From Megaleporinus macrocephalus (lineage: Eukaryota; Chordata; Actinopteri; Characiformes; Anostomidae), in NCBI GenBank assembly GCA_021613375.1, contig CM038709.1, forward strand, positions 36,178,428 to 36,242,427: a DNA stretch of 64,000 bases, given 5' to 3'. Every line of letters begins with the position of its first letter. Positions within the stretch are counted from its first letter, which is position 1. The notes under the pieces are model-generated. The model saw only the letters and a list, made by a program, of their open reading frames with translations. It was not told where the DNA came from and did not search any database. A program made the position numbers and the translations under genes. Below, one piece after another: positions 11,512 through 23,995 of this stretch.

Positions 11512-13899
11512 TCTGAGCTAATAAAAACTTCGTAATGAATCAAATATGTAAAGCAGTGTCTTATAACTATAATAACACTAAAAGCCATATTCTTCCCTTT
11601 GTTTTTTATATTCAGTATGTGATTATATATTCTCATCTTTTGATGAACATTAACCATGCATGCTTAAACTTTCACACTTAATTATTTTATATTTCAATAG
11701 TTATGTTTCCTGTTGGGTTCACATTAACAAAATCTTTTTGAAAGTATGAGTTGTGTCCATACAGTTTTATTTGTGTAGTGCTTTTTATCACAGCCTCCAA
11801 AGCAGCATTCGAAAAAGCCTAATATTCATCACCACAGGAGCACTGGCAAGAAAAACTCCATAGCAGCATGAGAAACACTGAGAGGAAGCAAGACTCCAGA
11901 GGAGAGTCCATCCTGGACAGTATACTAGATAAAGACTTTGGTATACAGGTAGAGCAAGTTTATAAGGGAGATTAAACAGCATTGCTGAGATCACACAGGA
12001 GAAATATCTATGAGATGAAGCAGTGATCAATGGAAAACGTCAGTAAAGCCTATTACCAATTGTCTGGCAACCAAACAGGATAAGCACACGTTAGTGAAGA
12101 AGTTTAATGTGTATTTAAAACAAGAGCATAACTTTCAGAAACAGGTTAGAAGTTCATGCAGATGTTGTCTTGAAGCTCATTAGAAATGATGTGATGATCT
12201 ATTATTCATTAACATCTCTTGAGCATCCAGGTGAAGACAGAGCACTAATAATGCAAAGGATGATACTGGTTGTGGCAGGAGAAAATAAAAGATCACTGCT
12301 AAACCCAAGTGTGAGCAGCAGACAAAGCTCTGAGTGTCTCTAATTAGTTGTGGAGAATTCCAAATTTAGCACCAGCACTTATAAGACTAAAGATCTAGCA
12401 TTTTTGGCTAAACAAATGCTGCGTTTGCTCTTTGTACTGATTACAATGCTAAGACAGCTCAGTCTGATGTCTTTCGGGCACACATTGCTGAAAGGCCAAA
12501 CTTTCACTAACTCTCTCAAACTTTTTAATTAGACTTCACATAACATTTTACTGCAGAATGGGTCAATACAGCTAAAAACCTACCAGTAAGCCTGGTAAAA
12601 GATATCTCTGAGATAACAATCAGCTAATTACTAAAGCCGTAAACAAGTGTCAGCCATGTCGGGTGTATCACAGCTCCTTATCTGTGATTAACGACTTTTA
12701 CTAGCAATTGTGGTTGCTTCCTTTACTTGATAAAGTTTCTTTTCTGGTTGGGAGGGTTTTCATCATGTGAACAATGGCCATGAGGGGGACCAAGAGGAAC
12801 AAAACTGCAACTGTAGGCTTTGTGTTTCTTAGCATGATGTTGAATGTTCACACACAGGACATGCAAAGGCTCAGATCACCCAGTATTGTTCAAAAACTCA
12901 AAAGGCAAACAATTAATGTGCAAAATACTGTATTTGTGGAGGTCCCCATATTGGTGCGCTGCTCACCCTTCTTCTTCTGGAAAAGCTTTTTACTAGTTTT
13001 ATAGGCCCTTCACATAATAACTAAAATCTTACTCATTGCCTCTTCCGTCTTTAGTTTGCGACGCAAGTTCATTTACTCTTTCCAAAAGTGTTTTTCAGAT
13101 TTACAAAAGTTTTCTAGAGGTGTCCCAGGCATAATTGCAATCGCTTGGCTATGAAGAACCAACTGGTTGAATCAATTTGCCACAGCACCACCCTAAGGCA
13201 GAGCAGCGCTTAATCTCTAGTTAGTTAAGAATATCAAAGACAAAAGTTTCAATGGGTTGAGAAAATTTAGTTTTCTATTGTTTCGTGTGTAAAGCAACTA
13301 AACAATGACTCTTATATGTGTTTGTAATTGAAGGTCTATTTTACTAGTTTTACAACATAATGTAATACATTTAAGGATTGCCCAGAATTTTGATTTTGAC
13401 CCACACAGGGATACAATTTTATTTAGGAGATCTGGGACCCCCAGTCTATAGTCTATAGAATGTTTCTACTTCCATTTACAGTGATCTATAATGTTCTTTC
13501 CCCATGTGACATCTTGGAAAAAAACAAACACAGTAGCAGTGGAGATACTGCTGCTCAACCACTTCCACCCCTGAGCCCATGTAGCAACACAATAATGTCC
13601 TCATCAACTACTATTTGCATGTCTTAAGTCTCTTCTACTGTGAGCCTGTCTCTCACCCAGGAGGGGGAAATTCATAAAAATAATCTGTAGACTATATAGA
13701 AAGAGCACTGTGATATTTTCTACATATAACAAAATGTGTATGTATGGGTATACTCTAACTCTGAGCTCTGATAGACAAGCACATTATAATGGCAATATAA
13801 TAGCAAAACAACAATATAACAAGACACCCAAGGGTTAACAACCAGAAGGTCCATCTGGCCTAAAGCCAAAGTCACTCTGTTGAGTGCTAATTTAAGCTG
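11512..13899. other. Unique DNA, no supported feature
   Basis: About 2.4 kb with only short unsupported open frames (11463-11657, 11788-12030, 12350-12532, 12774-13004). None shows a recognisable domain or exon structure. No repeat shared with the rest of the window was seen. Confidence 0.45.
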
Positions 13900-14420
13900 A
13901 GCCTGGTAACTCCCTTTCCAACCTTTTCCAGCGGTTCATTCATGGTAATGTAATTTTCATGTGTCATTGCTGTTTGTGAGCCCATAAGCCTCATCACTGC
14001 CCAGATAAAACTAACTTTGATTCTAGCAAACTGACAGGGTGGGGTAAAGAGTCCTATTCTACACAGTATGCCACTAAACATCTTCAGTCTGACCGGTAAA
14101 GGAAAATTGTCTGCAAGAATGTAAGCACAACTGACAAGTGCTGGCGCAAATTTAATCTGGACCCCCACCTCCCACCATCCGTTTAATAATTCTTTCTCTC
14201 AGCTGGCGAGAAACTCTATTTCTGACCCCAGACAAAAGCTGTGATAAAGCAATTAGTAGAAGCCTGTGTGGGTGCCAGAGGTTGACAGGGCCAGTCTGGG
14301 TCTGAACGCAAACTCACTGAGGTGTTGCAAAGAGCCATCCTGACCATATCTCACCTGATGTATCATCAGCAACACATTCTGACACCTTTTTTTGTTTCTT
14401 TAACTCGTTAAAATCTGCCT
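13900..14420. other. Candidate conserved non-coding stretch
   Basis: Single-copy, GC-balanced DNA with homeodomain-like and octamer-like cores (GGTAATGTAATTTTCATG near 13945) and no simple repeats. The reverse frame at 13887-14168 has no recognisable domain. Regulatory function is inferred only from composition. Confidence 0.27.
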
Positions 14421-15594
14421 CCAGAGTAGGAGGTCCAAGTTCATGCCCACATTGACCATTGTAAGATCGTAAGATTCAACAACATGTGAACTTTCTGTCA
14501 ACTCCTATGTTTTCTTTCACAGCATTAAAGAAACTCCATACACTCTATCAAGGGCATAGACTTGCTTTGATGTTGGTAGGGACCTATGAATCTACCCCGC
14601 CGTGCCCCGCCACATCGTTTTATGAAACAGGTCTCATACATCAGGGTTAATACATCAAGCATTGCATAACCTGGTGCTGTTGTCCACAAATCCAAAATAA
14701 CAATCCCAGAAAACCTTAAATCTTTCTTAATGTTTCAATTAAACTACAAGACATGGACTCCTTTTAGCCAATTTCAAAACAGTAAACAGTGAGTTTACAT
14801 CTAAAGACTTATCAACATTACTTCAGTCATAGTACAACTGACATCTCTAATACATTAGCATTAATAAAAGTAGGAACACTGCTTGTTCTTCATAGCTACA
14901 GATGATGTTAGCCTGCTGTGTGCTGCGCGCCAAAGTTGAGCGTTGCCATTAACATTATTATGATGGACTCATTTCATTAGTGAACTAGACTTTAAGTGAC
15001 TTCTGACACACATGTGTCTCCTACATTGGGTCTGAGTCTTGCACAGTGCATCTCGCATATGACTGGAAAGTCTTTCTTCCAGTTTTGGCGCTGCTAACAA
15101 CCAATCATAGCTACAGAGTCTCACGTGACAGCAGGGAAAGGCACAGCTAATCACACTTGCCATATATTTTAACCGGGAGCAAGGACTCGAGTAGAGAATG
15201 TGATTCAACCCTTTCTGCACCTCTAGGTAAATGAGATGTTGACCAATCTGGGTTTTTTTCAGAAGCAATCAATTTATTGTTGGGGACAATTCAATAAATG
15301 TTGGATATTGTTGGGGACATGTCACTTCAGTCCATGCTAATTCAACACTCTTCCACTCTTCCATTATTTTTGGAGTTTTTCATGCAATATGTCAAATGTT
15401 TTGACTTTATAGAGTCGTAAAGAAAAACAGTGCCTTGAAAAATATTTTCTTCTATTTTTGTCACACTTCATGCTTACAGATCTTCAAAGCAATTGTAAAA
15501 TAAAATGTGAAGTTTATAATTTATACATTTCTATATTAAAGGAAAAAAGTTGTGAAGTCACCAGTGCAAAAGACTGAACTGAACTTAAAGGTAT
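14421..15594. other. Unique AT-rich DNA, nothing recognised
   Basis: No transposon terminus, RNA gene or credible exon seen. The 99-codon reverse frame 14969-15268 lacks a recognisable domain. Confidence 0.45.
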
Positions 15595-16325
15595 ATTAAA
15601 TGGTCTACATAGAAGGTAGATGAATTTGGTTGGGGTGAAAATGCCCATATGCAGTTTTACATGCCCATTTACTCCTCAAGATTTGGTCTTACAATGAAAC
15701 AAGTTGTTTTTCCTTTGTTTATGAGCTCTGCTTTGATTGGTTGGTTTACAGCGAGATGCTACAACAATCACACAAAAGCAGCATGAAGAAATAGACAAAA
15801 TAAAACTCATTGTAAAGAATCTTCATACTATTTAGTCAGCTATGCTTTGCAACACAAAGTAATCTGTGTGATAAAATCAAACAGCATGGTTGCTGCTGAA
15901 AGATTGCTGTTGGGGTTGTGATGTTAATAAAGGTGGAACTGCTTCCCTAGTCTGTCTCTTCAGTATCAAATGCTGAGCGAAGCTGCGTGATATTGTTTAT
16001 AATTTCAGAAACTGTCTGACCTGAAATGTGCAGACTTTTAATTAAATTTGTCTGGGAGCCTGTTAAAGATGTAGGAGCTAAAGTTCCTATTCACCAGGCT
16101 GTTTTACACTCTGGCACCTGTACACGTTGTAGCATTTAAGGAACGTTCCTTTACAGACTGGAATGGCACATTTCTGCACATAGTACACCATTTTTGTTAC
16201 AGTTGCTTGTTTGTAATAGTATGTAAACGTTGTACGTGTAAATATTACTGAGTTTGTTACGTAACAGTTTAGGATTTTGTAATCAATTTTAAATGCAGGA
16301 TTTGTATTTAAAGCAGAAACTGCAA
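15595..16325 (+). mobile_element. Repeat family A copy with intact left end
   Basis: The left end reads TTAA (15595-15598) then AGGTATATTAAATGG, matching the inverted right ends seen in the copies ending at 18589 and 43533 (AGGTGTCATATAATG and AGGTACCACAGAATG on the reverse strand). Internal landmarks are ATGAGCTCTGCTTTGATTGG at 15720, GTTGGGGTTGTGATGTTAAT near 15910, TCAAATGCTGAGCGAAGCTG near 15966, and GGATTTGTATTTAAAG near 16300. The right terminus is lost beyond about 16325. No transposase is present. TTAA flanks and AGG termini fit a non-autonomous Kolobok-type element; that superfamily call is inference. Confidence 0.75.
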
Positions 16326-16359
16326 CACACTTAACTTTATAAAATATTTCAACTTATCT

Positions 16360-16610
16360 GGTATGGTAGCACAGTGAAGTGTCAGTATGGTGATATGGCA
16401 AAGTGCTGGTATGATGGTATCATGAAATGAAGCGTTGGTATGGTAAAGTTCTAGCATGGTAGTTACAGGATACTGAAATGCTGGTATGGTGGCATGGTGA
16501 AGCACTGTTATGGTAGCACAGCAAAGGTATGGTGATATGAAAATACATGGTATTGTAGTTACAGTGAAATGAAGAATTGGTTTTGTGATATGGTGAAAAA
16601 AAGTATTACA
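16360..16610. repeat. Degenerate GGTATGGTA tandem repeat
   Basis: Irregular repetition of TGGTATGGTGATATGG and GGTAGTTACAG-like words, with spacing of roughly 30-60 bp. It lies exactly where the right half of the family A copy has been lost. The 102-codon reverse frame 16308-16616 (rich in HATIPA-like repeats) is a translation of this repeat and not a gene. Confidence 0.65.
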
Positions 16611-17856
<1,246 letters not shown>

Positions 17857-18109
17857 CGGACTTTCGGAATTACTGAGATCAGGTTTCAGCCATAACCACC
17901 AGAATACATTTTACTGACGGGCTCAGGGACTTTTAACATGCCGATGTCATAGAATGCCACACACATTACATTTTTTCTCAACTAGAAATGTCCCAGACAA
18001 CTGTAAGCACTATTCATTTAGGAGCATTTAGGAGCAAGGACAGCTCTACCAGAAAGTGGTAGTATGCAAAAATCTTTGCCTCTGGAAGCTTCAGAAGCCA
18101 TTCAAGATA

Positions 18110-18593
18110 CACTTGGCCATTAAACTGAACACCTTATGATTTGGTCTTAGAATGAAACAAGCTGTTTTCTTTTTTTTTGGTGAGTTTATGACTAATTTGA
18201 TGAGCTCTGCTCTGATTGCCTGGCTTACAGCAAGACACAATGATGATGCTTCCTGTTCGCCAGCTTGTTTAGCAAATTATTTATTCCATGCTCAACCAAA
18301 TGGTGCTGCAGATACATTCTGGCGCCTGTACAAGCTGTAGCATTTAAGGTGGAACTGGACATTTGATTAAGAAGCTGATGATTAGGTAACGGCTTCAGTT
18401 GAGTATCAACCATGTACTGCTGACAGATCAGTTCCTTGTTAAGGTAATAAAAAGTGAAAACATCCCCTGGATTTCTCCACATAGTTCATTTTCATTGCTA
18501 TTGCTCTGTTTCAGTACATGGTTTGTCAGTTCTACATAATGAACTCTCCTTATTTAACACTGTAAATGCAGTTACATTATATGACACCTTTAA
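18110..18593 (+). mobile_element. Repeat family A copy, internally deleted, intact right end
   Basis: Shares ATTTGGTCTTAGAATGAAAC at about 18137, GAGCTCTGCTCTGATTGCC near 18200, GTACAAGCTGTAGCATTTAAGGTGGAA near 18325, GTACTGCTGACAG near 18413 and the terminal block ATTATATGACACCT, followed by TTAA at 18590-18593. Compared with the 15.6-kb copy the middle third is missing. On the reverse strand the frame 18225-18482 covers the putative THAP-like protein region but is degraded. Confidence 0.78.
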
Positions 18594-19693
18594 TTGTTTG
18601 CTCAGTTAAAGCACACATGATTAAAAGCCTAGAGGATGACTACCACAAACTTCTTTAAGTGTGCTTCTAACTATACTCCAGCAAGTTGGAGCTACAAGGT
18701 AGGGGTTACAGTAAATGTAAAGTGGATTAAATATTGTTCTGTGTGCACCAAAATTAACCATAACTGATCATCCTTCTGGGTCTGGTTTTAGTCATTTGGT
18801 ATACAGCTTTTTCTGTCTTGTGAAGTAATTACTGCTGGCTTTAACAACACACTTGAAACATCAGCCAGACCTCAGAAAGACTAAACAATTCAACTTGCCC
18901 ATTTGTCTAGGGATCTAAGTAGAAACAACATTGATAATCTTATTGTTATTGTATATTTTTTTTCAGTTAAGATCTTAGGTCATTAGGCTGTATGTAAACA
19001 TGGCTAGTAGTAGCAGGTAAGTCAATTTTGAACAAATGAAAATAATACAGTTCAGTCAAAGCTACGGTCATGCTATATGACCACTAAACTGTAAAAAAGG
19101 GCCTTTAAGGAGCACACAGTGTAAACCATACAATTACCAAATTTGGTGGGTGAGTGCAATTACTCCCTCTCCCTTCCAACAGCACCTGCCCACCCAGTGT
19201 GCCAACAATTGCCCTGCACTGCACTTTCTGGAAATTGTGGATATGAAAGGTGGCCAGAAAGCAAGTGGGTGTTTCTAATCCACTGGGTTACATTAAAAAA
19301 CATATTTATTGCTAATTACCTGTTAAAATGTAATTCTAAAGTTTTTTTTAACAACAACTAGTTCATCAACTATTTTTTAATATTTAAAACATAAAGACAA
19401 CAAGAACTTGTAAGACAGTAAAATTTGATTCATTTTTAAATATGTATACACCAAAGGATATAATGCTAAAATGAATCTTTGCTACTCAGAAAAAAACTAA
19501 CACTAACACTAAACTTCTCATAATTTGATTTATTTGTTAATCATCAGTTGTTTATCATGTCCAAGTTAAAAGATCAATCGGTTATAAATGTTCTTTTTAG
19601 ACCCTCATCACCATAATCATAAACAGAGGTCAATCTAAAAACTATCTGTCCATCAAGTGTGTTTTATCTGCTAAATGGCTGGAACACCGTGCT
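18594..19693. other. Unique AT-rich DNA, nothing recognised
   Basis: No repeat or gene could be supported. The small forward frame at 19143-19361 has no recognisable domain. Confidence 0.4.
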
Positions 19694-20350
19694 GGGTGAC
19701 ACTTTATTTGGAGTGGTACTTTTTAGATTAAATAGATGCTCAACAGATTCTCAGTAACATAACAAAATTACACAAATGATGTAGCAGTGAAGAAGCATCT
19801 AAATACATTAGTGGAGATTTTTAATTATTTATGGTTATTTGGGTTGAGATTAAGATTAGGGACAGGATTAGAGCCAGGCTAAAGGTCAGAATTAGGTTTT
19901 TGTTTAAAGGGAAGTTAAGACTGGAAGTTATGATCAGGTTTTGTGTTAAATTTAGGGTTAGGGTCAGGATTAGGGCCAGGCTGAGGGTCAGGTTTTTGTT
20001 TAAAGTTAAGGTTACACTGGGGGTTAGCGTTAAAGTTGGGGTTAGGCAGAGGGTAAGAGTAAGGTCATTTTTAAGCGTCTAAGCTAATAGGTAAAAAAAA
20101 GACTCTAAGTTTAGGGTTGGGGTTTAGGGTTAGGTTTTAGATTAGGTTAGGTTTTGCATGCCGGAAGTGAAATATTAAGACTAGTTAATTTAACATATCA
20201 ACAATATATTTACTTAATGTAAGTAATGTATCAACTGTACATCTTAAAGATATAAGATGCTTTACTACTACTGCTTCATTGATGTGTTGTTGCTGTTTTA
20301 CTGATACTCTGTTGAGTTTACTAATCTAAAGGTCCACTCCAGGGTTACCC
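19694..20350. mobile_element. Non-autonomous DNA element with TTAGGG-like interior
   Basis: The left end GGGTGACACTTTATTTGGAG, continuing to TTTTAGATTA, is mirrored at the right end by TAATCTAAAGGTCCACTCC and GGTTACCC, so the two ends are terminal inverted repeats; the right end lacks about nine bases (the ACTTTATTT segment). Flanking non-repetitive arms resemble a fish miniature element I recognise from other genomes. The interior at about 19850-20155 is a telomere-like minisatellite described separately. No transposase is encoded and no clear target duplication was found. Confidence 0.75.
19850..20155. repeat. TTAGGG-like minisatellite inside the miniature element
   Basis: Words such as TTAGGGTTAGGGTCAGGATT and GGGCCAGG recur, with a larger duplication of about 102 bp visible from GGATTAGAGCCAGGC at 19865 and GGATTAGGGCCAGGC at 19967, each followed by GGTTTTTGTTTAAAG. 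The forward frame 19831-20082, rich in VRVRIR repeats, is an artefact of this array. Confidence 0.85.
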
Positions 20351-20759
20351 ATGACAGTAATTTGTACATGCTGTCTAATTAGCTCTCAGTGGTTTTAGCA
20401 GCTTACAGAAATTAACATTAATGTTAACAGTTCTGACCAGAAAAATAAAATGCTAAAATTCTATAGAATGAATAATAACTCTGAACTGATGCTGGGTAGG
20501 AGATTCTTTGTGATTCTGTCCTAGTGTCTCTCATACACTTACTGGGCAATCATTAAAACTGAATTTCATTTAAAAAATTGCATTTGAATGTAATCCTGCT
20601 GAATATAGTTACACAAAACTCTGTTACTTGTAAGTTATTGTCATGCTACTACCTAACCCTGTGGACTAATACACGCTATACACGTCCAGCTCATAATTAA
20701 GAATCACTTTAAGTATTTGACCCTAACAGTCACTATCATGTTGTTCATTCTGGTAACAT
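20351..20759. other. Unique AT-rich DNA, nothing recognised
   Basis: No repeat, RNA or coding feature could be supported. Confidence 0.45.
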
Positions 20760-21250
20760 TCCAGCTCAAAACAGCTGCGAAATGGCAGCAATCAACAATT
20801 AAATGGCCCGATTAGTCGAGCGCTACTGGTTTCCTTGAAGCCCAAGAATGCGAAGGCCCTTCCCTGGAGACACTACAAACAGAAGGTTCCTAATAGCTTT
20901 GCTTATGCTTTTCACCACCAAGCACATCACTGACCCTTTCACTTTTCTTAGGCGGTTCTGAAGAGAAAGCTGCTGCCTCAGCACGAATGAACTCTCAGCT
21001 TGAGTCTAAAAGGCCCTCTGAGTCCCCCCCTTCTGGACGCCATCCTCCAGAGAGCGCCTGCTAACGCAGCTGCGATGGAGCTGTGAATGGGAGTGCTTTC
21101 CCAAGAGCGCTTGCACAGAGGTGTTTATCTACGGCAAACTCCATCTGCAAGACACCAGACCCACAGGCCACCCAACGACCTGCAAGGTGCGGCTGCTGTT
21201 GCTGTGAGGAAATGTGACGATAAGATGTTTTCTTTTTTTCCCCCCTTTAA
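20760..21250. other. Candidate conserved non-coding stretch
   Basis: The most GC-balanced stretch of this part of the window, single copy, with no transposon signature. Open frames at 21087-21272 forward and 21125-21319 reverse overlap antisense. Composition is the only support for constraint; an untranslated exon is an alternative. Confidence 0.27.
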
Positions 21251-21361
21251 GCCTCTTATGGGTTGTGCTTGAGGGGCTGCCTTTGCAGATTGCAAATGCA
21301 GAGAGAGAAAAAAAAACATATATGTAAATATGTAAATCTAGAGTTAAATATACATCATGGT

Positions 21362-21362
<1 letters not shown>

Positions 21363-21450
<88 letters not shown>
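21363..21450. repeat. TA dinucleotide microsatellite, about 43 units
   Basis: Uninterrupted alternating AT/TA sequence ending at 21450 before GGTTTTAAG. The frames read through it on either strand (poly-YI) are artefacts. Confidence 0.97.
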
Positions 21451-21452
<2 letters not shown>

Positions 21453-21809
21453 TTTTAAGTCCGAATTGTAGACAACATACAAACAGCGGTACTTTTTATG
21501 TGTTTTACTGAGCACATTGAGTAGCAAACACCATGTAGGTTAATCCTCTATTTTTCACTAAGAGTCAGCATAATGTAATGGGCTTATTTTTTGAGATATT
21601 TAGAGGATACAAAATTTCATTATTGTATTATATACCTTGACTGTGGTACTTAATGTGCAACATTTAGGCTAATATTGCAATTGTCAGTATTGCCAAGTAA
21701 TACTGATAATATTAACCAGGGCCTAATTTGGAGAATTAGAACAGAAATGGCTAGCCTCCATAAAGAAACACACTTAGAGTTTTATTACACAGAGTTCTAA
21801 AGTCAAAAA

Positions 21810-22972
21810 GGCCCAAAATAGTACATTTGTGTGGTTTTATAGACCCATATTTTATTCAAGGACAACATTAACCACAAACACATATAGGACTGGATTTCAC
21901 CAATGCATCTCCAAAAAGTTGGGACAGGGCCCTGCCTACTATTGTGTCGCATAAACATTGTGAGGCCTGTTGTAAACGTCTGGGAAGTGAGGAGACCAGT
22001 TGCTGGAGTTTTTGAAGAGGAATGTTGGCCCATTCTTGTCTGATGTGGGATTCTAGCTGCTCAACAGTCTGAGTCTTCTTTGCCAGATTTTTCGTTTTAT
22101 GATTCGCTAAAGGTGTTATTGGTTCTGGACTGAAGGCAGGCCAGTTCAGCAGTTGGACTCTCCTTTTGCATAGCCATGCAATGTGTGGTTTAGCATGTGG
22201 TTTAACTGAAAGATACAAGGCCTTCCCTGAAGCAGATGTTGTCTGGATGGGAGCATGAGTTGTTCTAAAACCTCTAAATACTGTTCATTATTAATAGTAA
22301 TTTTCCAGATGTGTAAGCTGCCCACACCATAGGCACCAATGCAACCCCAGACCATCAGAGAAAATTTGCTTAATTGGACCACAGAAAAGTTTTCCATTTT
22401 GCCTCAGTCCATTTTAAATGTTGACATATGGCTTCTTCCTCACATGATACAGCTTTAACTTGCATTTGTGGATTGCATTGTGAACTGTGTTCACAGAAGG
22501 CATTTCTGAGGGCCTGAATGTCACAAGCATCCAAAATTGACCATCAGCCGTGTCCCTTGCACACAGAGATTTCTCCAGATTTTCTGAATCTCTTGACAGT
22601 ATTATGTACAGTATATGGTGGGATATCCAAAGTCTTTTAAAATTTACATTGAAGAACATTTTTCTGTATTTGTCCCACAATTTTTAGACACACAATATGC
22701 CACTCTAATTTGCTGTTTTTATACCCCGTTATGCTCCGTCAACTTTTTGCCCCAGTCTGAATTTTTTTGAGTTTCTGCCATCAAGATCTAAATGAGTTAA
22801 TAATTTTCATGCGATGGTAAAATGTCTCACTTTCAACATCTGACATGTGCTCTATGTTCTGTTGTGAATTTTATGTGGGCCTATGAGACTTGCAATCATT
22901 GCAATCTATTTTAATTTAATTTATTTACATTTTATACATCCCAAGTTTTTTAGAATCGGGTTTGTACATTAA
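21810..22972 (-). mobile_element. Tc1-like transposon remnant
   Basis: The right border reads CCCAAGTTTTTTAGAATCGG then GTTTGTA (to about 22970), which is the end of a widespread fish Tc1-like family with termini of the type CAAACCCGATTCCAAAAAAG on the other strand. The left part contains CTCCAAAAAGTTGGGACAGG at 21909, the subterminal copy of the same motif. The body encodes a broken transposase on the reverse strand. The element is shorter than expected for a full copy (about 1.6 kb from memory) because the central transposase region is deleted near 22400. The extreme left terminus is too decayed to place exactly. Confidence 0.88.
21868..22680 (-). pseudogene. Broken Tc1-like transposase
   Basis: Three reverse-strand fragments in separate frames make up the remnant: 22414-22680 (N-terminal helix-turn-helix region ending VNTVHNAIHKCKLKLY), 22146-22397 (catalytic core with SLMVWGCIGAYGVGSLHIWK and MLPSRQHLLQGRPCIFQ) and 21868-22218 (C-terminal part with TVEQLESHIRQEWANIPLQK). 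These match the order of a Tc1/mariner DDE transposase. The segment between the first two fragments, where the first catalytic Asp normally lies, is deleted, and the second catalytic Asp in the QDN-type motif reads as Asn. The enzyme cannot be active. Confidence 0.9.
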
Positions 22973-23329
22973 ACTAGTTTTTATAATATGGTCCTTTAAT
23001 GTGATAAATCTGGCGAGCTCCTGAAATAGCTCCTTAGGCATCCATGTTTAATATGTAAGTGTGTTTGAGAGATATCTGCCAGTAAATTCTTTGGATGTTA
23101 ATGATGCACGTTAATAATCTCAAATTGGTCTCGAGACAATAATCAGAAGCTTCTCTCTGCTTAATCAGTAAACCAGACTAATGAACTGAGAAATATTCCA
23201 TGCATGCACACACCCCTAATACTCTGTGGTCAGATGTTTTTCCTTTTAAGACTGATTAAGATTATAAATTGTATTTCCAGGACTTGTATTATGCATGTTT
23301 GCATGATTTTAAATACCAAAAAAAAATGT
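22973..23329. other. Unique AT-rich DNA, nothing recognised
   Basis: No repeat, RNA or coding feature could be supported between the Tc1-like remnant and the next family A copy. Confidence 0.4.
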
Positions 23330-23995
23330 AATCTGATGAGTTGTCTTCTGATTAGCTTGTTTACAGCAAAACACTGCAATGATCACAAGAAAGATGTCCA
23401 AATAGACAAAATAAAATTAAGCTCAATGTTAATAAGCTTGATGGTCATACTATTACGTTGCTAGGCTAGTTACCTGGAGCTTCTAGTAGCCAACGTTACC
23501 TCTACTAGCAAATTGCCTTCAATCTTCACATCAAAGTTGGAACTCACTGTAAGCCTTTCTAATTTTAGGTTTGCTTCAACCAGCCAACAGTAATAAGCTC
23601 ACACAGCATGGCTGTTACTGTTGGGGTTGTGATGCTAATAAAGTAGAAACTGCCTCTTTGTTCAGCTTCGTCAGTGTCAAACATACTTAAAAAAATGTGG
23701 GAGGTAAAGTTTCTATTCATCTGGGTGTTTTGCAAGTTTTTTATTCCACCCTAAAGGGTACCACCATCACATTCAGGCATGTGTACAAGCTGCAGCATTT
23801 AAGATAGAATAGAACTTTATTCTTATTTCAAGATAAACACCAATCATGTACTGCTGACAGTTTGGTTCCTTGGGAAGGAAATTAAAAGTGCCAACATCCT
23901 CTTCAAAGTCTGGAGCTAAACTCTCCTTAGGACAATGTAGATACAGATACTCCTCAATGGTATCTTTAAGGCTGAATTTTGCCACAATCTAGAAA
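23330..23995 (+). mobile_element. Repeat family A copy, both ends lost
   Basis: Shares GCTTGTTTACAGCAAAACAC near 23356, TAGACAAAATAAAATTAAGC near 23402, CACAGCATGGCTGTTAC then GTTGGGGTTGTGATGCTAAT near 23600-23640, TGTACAAGCTGCAGCATTTAAG near 23782 and GTACTGCTGACAGTTTGGTTCC near 23850 with the other copies. On the reverse strand the fragment 23773-23985 spans the putative protein region (GTFNFLPKEPNCQQYM). Termini are not preserved. Confidence 0.75.

Noticed and set aside
15595..16325. Repeat family A as a LINE or SINE
   Set aside because: No 3' microsatellite or poly-A tail and no pol III boxes; instead TTAA-flanked inverted AGG ends suggest a DNA element.
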